Part shown: positions 37,217 through 39,229 of the stretch, piece after piece
Numbering within the stretch: the first letter of the stretch is position 1
How the letters are laid out: every line of letters begins with the position of its first letter
Origin: Alphaproteobacteria bacterium
GTDB lineage: Bacteria > Pseudomonadota > Alphaproteobacteria > GCA-2731375
Reading direction: 5' to 3'
Assembly: GCA_016869175.1 (NCBI GenBank)
Contig: VGEV01000016.1
Location: 1 to 39,229 of the forward strand
DNA length: 39,229 nt
Translations under genes and position numbers: made by a program
The notes under the pieces: model-generated
Databases searched by the model: none
What the model saw: only the letters and a program-made list of their open reading frames with translations
Told to the model about the DNA's origin: nothing

Positions 37217-38595
37217 GCCGGCGGTTCGGTCCGGCGCACAGCATCGCCACGGCAGTCCTGCTGCTGGCGCTGCTGCTCGCCCTGTTCCCGCCGGCGGGCC
37301 TGAGTCCGGCTGGCGCGCGCATGGCGGCGCTCAGCCTGGCCACCATCGGCCTGTTCGCCACCGGCGCCCTGCCGGAACACGTCACGGCGCTGCTGTTCTT
37401 CGCCATCGCCATGCTGTTGCAGGTGGCGCCGGCCCAGGCGGTGTTCTCGGGCTTCGAATCGACGGCCTTCTGGTTGGTTTTCGGCGGCCTCGTCATCGGC
37501 GTCGGCATCCGCACGACGGGCTTGGCCGAGCGGCTGGCCGACGCCATCGCCAAGCGGCTGGGCAACAGCTATGCGGCGATCATCGGCGGCACTGTCGCGC
37601 TTGGCGTGGCGTTGGCTTTCCTCATGCCGTCCACCATGGGCCGCACGCTGGTGCTAATGCCGATCGTGCTGGCGATGGCGGAGGGGCTCGGCTTCCCGCA
37701 AGGCTCGATCGGCCGCGTCGCCATGGTCCTGGCCGCCGGCTTCAGCACCATGATCCCGGCCTTCTCGATCCTGCCGGCAACCGTGCCGGCCTTGGTGCTG
37801 AGCGGCGCCAGCGAGACGCTTTACGGCTTGAAGCCGATTTATGGCAGTTACCTGGCGCTGCATTTCCCGGTGCTCGGTTTCTTGAAGGCGGTTGCCCTGT
37901 GGCTGCTCATCCTGTGGCTGTATCCCGACAAGCCGGCGGCCGAGCGCGACCTCAAGCCGCGCGGCGCGATGCGCGGCGGCGAACGCACGATGGCGGTTTT
38001 GCTGGCGCTGGCGCTGGTGCTGTGGGCGAGCGACTTCCTGCACGGCATTTCACCGGCCTGGATTGGGCTGGCGGTCGCCGCCGTCTGCTTGCTGCCCTTT
38101 CTCGCGGTCTTTCCGGCGCAAGCCTTCAACGACAAGATCAATTATGGCTCCCTGTTCTATGTCGCTGGCGTACTGGGTTTGGGTGCCCTGGTATCGCAGA
38201 GCGGCGCGGGCAATCTCATCGCCGGTTGGGCACTGGCGGCGATCGATCTGCACCCGGGCGAGCCGCTCAAGGCCTTCGCCAGCGTCGTCGGTCTGTCGGC
38301 CGTATCGGCGATGTTCGTGACGCAACCGGGCGTGCCGGTGATCATGACGCCACTGGCGCGCGAACTGGCGGAAGCCGCGGGGCTGTCGCTGCCGGCCATG
38401 CTGATGTTGCAGGTCGTGGGCTTTTCCACCGTCATTCTGCCCTATCAAACGCCGCCCTTGGTGGTGGCCATGCAGCTCGGCCAGGTGCGCATGGCCGATG
38501 GCAACCGGCTATGCCTGTGGCTCTTGGCGGTGACGTTGCTGGTGCTGCTGCCGCTCGACTATTTCTGGTGGCATGCGCTCGGTTGGCTCGGCTGA
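37213..38595 (+). CDS. SLC13/DASS-type anion transporter
   Basis: The 460-residue protein is strongly hydrophobic with about eleven or twelve predicted membrane segments. The order resembles the divalent anion:Na+ symporter (SLC13/CitT) family: an N-terminal ALPEHVTALLFFAIAM segment, FLMPSTMGRTLVLMPIVLAMAEGLG, which recalls the SNT signature, and a second-half repeat with VTQPGVPVIMTPLARELA. FWLVFGGLVIGVGI supports the same family. It presumably imports a carboxylate or sulfate-like anion across the inner membrane. Its 4-nt overlap with MCC alpha implies coupling to leucine/isovalerate catabolism, so an organic acid substrate is plausible but unproven. Confidence 0.82.
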   Translation: MSRRFGPAHSIATAVLLLALLLALFPPAGLSPAGARMAALSLATIGLFATGALPEHVTALLFFAIAMLLQVAPAQAVFSGFESTAFWLVFGGLVIGVGIRTTGLAERLADAIAKRLGNSYAAIIGGTVALGVALAFLMPSTMGRTLVLMPIVLAMAEGLGFPQGSIGRVAMVLAAGFSTMIPAFSILPATVPALVLSGASETLYGLKPIYGSYLALHFPVLGFLKAVALWLLILWLYPDKPAAERDLKPRGAMRGGERTMAVLLALALVLWASDFLHGISPAWIGLAVAAVCLLPFLAVFPAQAFNDKINYGSLFYVAGVLGLGALVSQSGAGNLIAGWALAAIDLHPGEPLKAFASVVGLSAVSAMFVTQPGVPVIMTPLARELAEAAGLSLPAMLMLQVVGFSTVILPYQTPPLVVAMQLGQVRMADGNRLCLWLLAVTLLVLLPLDYFWWHALGWLG

Positions 38596-38596
38596 A

Positions 38597-39031
38597 ATGC
38601 CATTGCACTTGCTAAAAATCTGCGTCGGGGTGGACGAAGTGGCGGAGCTGGTCGCCTGGCAGAAACAGCGGCTGGTCGATCTGAAGCGCCAGGGTCTGCC
38701 GGCGGAATTGCGCCATTTGACGCATCAGCTGCCCAAACGGGCGGCCGAGATCGTCGCCGGCGGTTCGCTCTACTGGATCATCAAGGGCTTCGTGCGGGTG
38801 CGCCAGCGTATCCGGCGGATCGACCTGTTGGAGCCCCCGGAGCGCGGCAAGCATTGCGCCCTGGTGTTGGATCGCCGTCTGGTGCCGACCGAGTTGCAGC
38901 CGCGCCGGCCGCACCAGGGCTGGCGTTATCTCGACGCCAAGGATGCGCCGGCCGATCTCGATCAGGGACGGAGGCGGACCGGTCTGCCGCCGGCGCTGCT
39001 GGCGGAACTGCGCCAGCTTGGCTTGCTGTAG
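38597..39031 (+). CDS. DUF1489 family protein
   Basis: The 144-residue protein matches a family of unknown function found in alphaproteobacteria. Its landmarks are LHLLKICVGVDEVAELVAWQ, HLTHQLPKRAAEIVAGGSLYW, VIKG-like WIIKGFVRVRQRI, CALVLDRRLVPTELQPRRPHQGWRYL and DAPADL. No signal peptide or membrane helix is seen. The ATG at 38597 lies 1 nt after the transporter stop and fits the family start; eight further codons are open upstream. No function is assigned. Homologues are often next to unrelated housekeeping genes, so the operon position here is weakly informative. Confidence 0.88.
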   Translation: MPLHLLKICVGVDEVAELVAWQKQRLVDLKRQGLPAELRHLTHQLPKRAAEIVAGGSLYWIIKGFVRVRQRIRRIDLLEPPERGKHCALVLDRRLVPTELQPRRPHQGWRYLDAKDAPADLDQGRRRTGLPPALLAELRQLGLL

Positions 39032-39072
39032 GCTCGAGAGGCTGGGTGGGGCGCAGCCTGGGAGACGCATCG

Positions 39073-39229
39073 ATGCCCGAGCGACGCCGGGTGCTTCGGC
39101 TGCTGGACACCTCGAAGAACCCCATCATTGACGACGAAGCATCGCCGATGAGGGCATGGCCTGCGGCCCAGCCTGCGGATTGGGTGCTGTGGCGGGGTCT
39201 ATTTGGTCTGCGGTGGCGTGTCGATGCAG
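39073..39229 (+). CDS. Unidentified open frame, truncated by the window end
   Basis: An ATG at 39073 opens a frame of 52 codons with no stop before the window ends, starting MPERRRVLRLLDTSKNPIID. A GGAG lies about 8 nt before the ATG. The composition (several W, R and L residues) is not diagnostic and I recognise no family. It begins 41 nt after DUF1489 on the same strand. In this GC-rich sequence a chance frame of this length is possible. Confidence 0.4.
   Translation, partial: MPERRRVLRLLDTSKNPIIDDEASPMRAWPAAQPADWVLWRGLFGLRWRVDA

Noticed and set aside
39038-39058. Inverted repeat AGGCTG/CAGCCT after the DUF1489 gene
   Set aside because: The stem is only 6 bp with a 9-nt loop and no T-tract, which is too weak to call a terminator.

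Overview
This window is from a high-GC alphaproteobacterium. The evidence is gene content: an ATP12-type F1-ATPase assembly chaperone, a DUF1489 protein, a zinc-free 101-residue S14, and the tuf / S10 / spc / adk / alpha ribosomal order followed by htrA-rarA-crcB-rluC. The order Rhodospirillales is plausible but cannot be fixed from the sequence alone. TAG, TGA and TAA are all used as ordinary stops; 12 of the 28 genes from tuf to rplQ end in TAG.

Layout. 1-14,000: end of tuf, then the S10, spc and alpha ribosomal protein operons in one direction (rpsJ to rplQ), with secY, adk and rpoA embedded. A possible internal promoter lies in the 145-bp gap between adk and rpsM. 14,081-19,820: a tightly coupled envelope and housekeeping run (HtrA protease, RarA, CrcB, RluA-family pseudouridine synthase, alpha/beta hydrolase, ATP12). 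19,920-23,449: both subunits of a propionyl/acetyl-CoA carboxylase. 23,507-28,478: a hybrid-sensing histidine kinase broken by one in-frame TAG, acylphosphatase, lipB (minus strand), a small FliN/SpoA protein, tRNA-Leu(GAG) and mgtE.

28,475-30,308 is all on the minus strand. In transcription order it holds a small antitoxin-like gene, a PARP-like ADP-ribosyltransferase-type gene broken by an in-frame TAG, and a luciferase-like flavin oxidoreductase. The region around 29,640-30,130 has visibly lower GC than its neighbours and looks acquired. 30,402-38,595 is a leucine/isovalerate catabolic operon: isovaleryl-CoA dehydrogenase, a second acyl-CoA dehydrogenase, methylcrotonyl-CoA carboxylase beta, methylglutaconyl-CoA hydratase, methylcrotonyl-CoA carboxylase alpha, and an SLC13-type transporter. 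A DUF1489 gene and the start of an unidentified gene close the window.

How the genes work together. The first 14 kb builds ribosomes, the Sec channel and RNA polymerase alpha. The two biotin carboxylase pairs (PCC and MCC) and the two acyl-CoA dehydrogenases handle branched-chain and odd-chain acyl-CoA breakdown. The least ordinary part is the minus-strand toxin-antitoxin-like pair. Its catalytic gene was missed by simple ORF calling because an amber codon sits directly after its GIYF motif. It is one of two amber-interrupted genes in the window.
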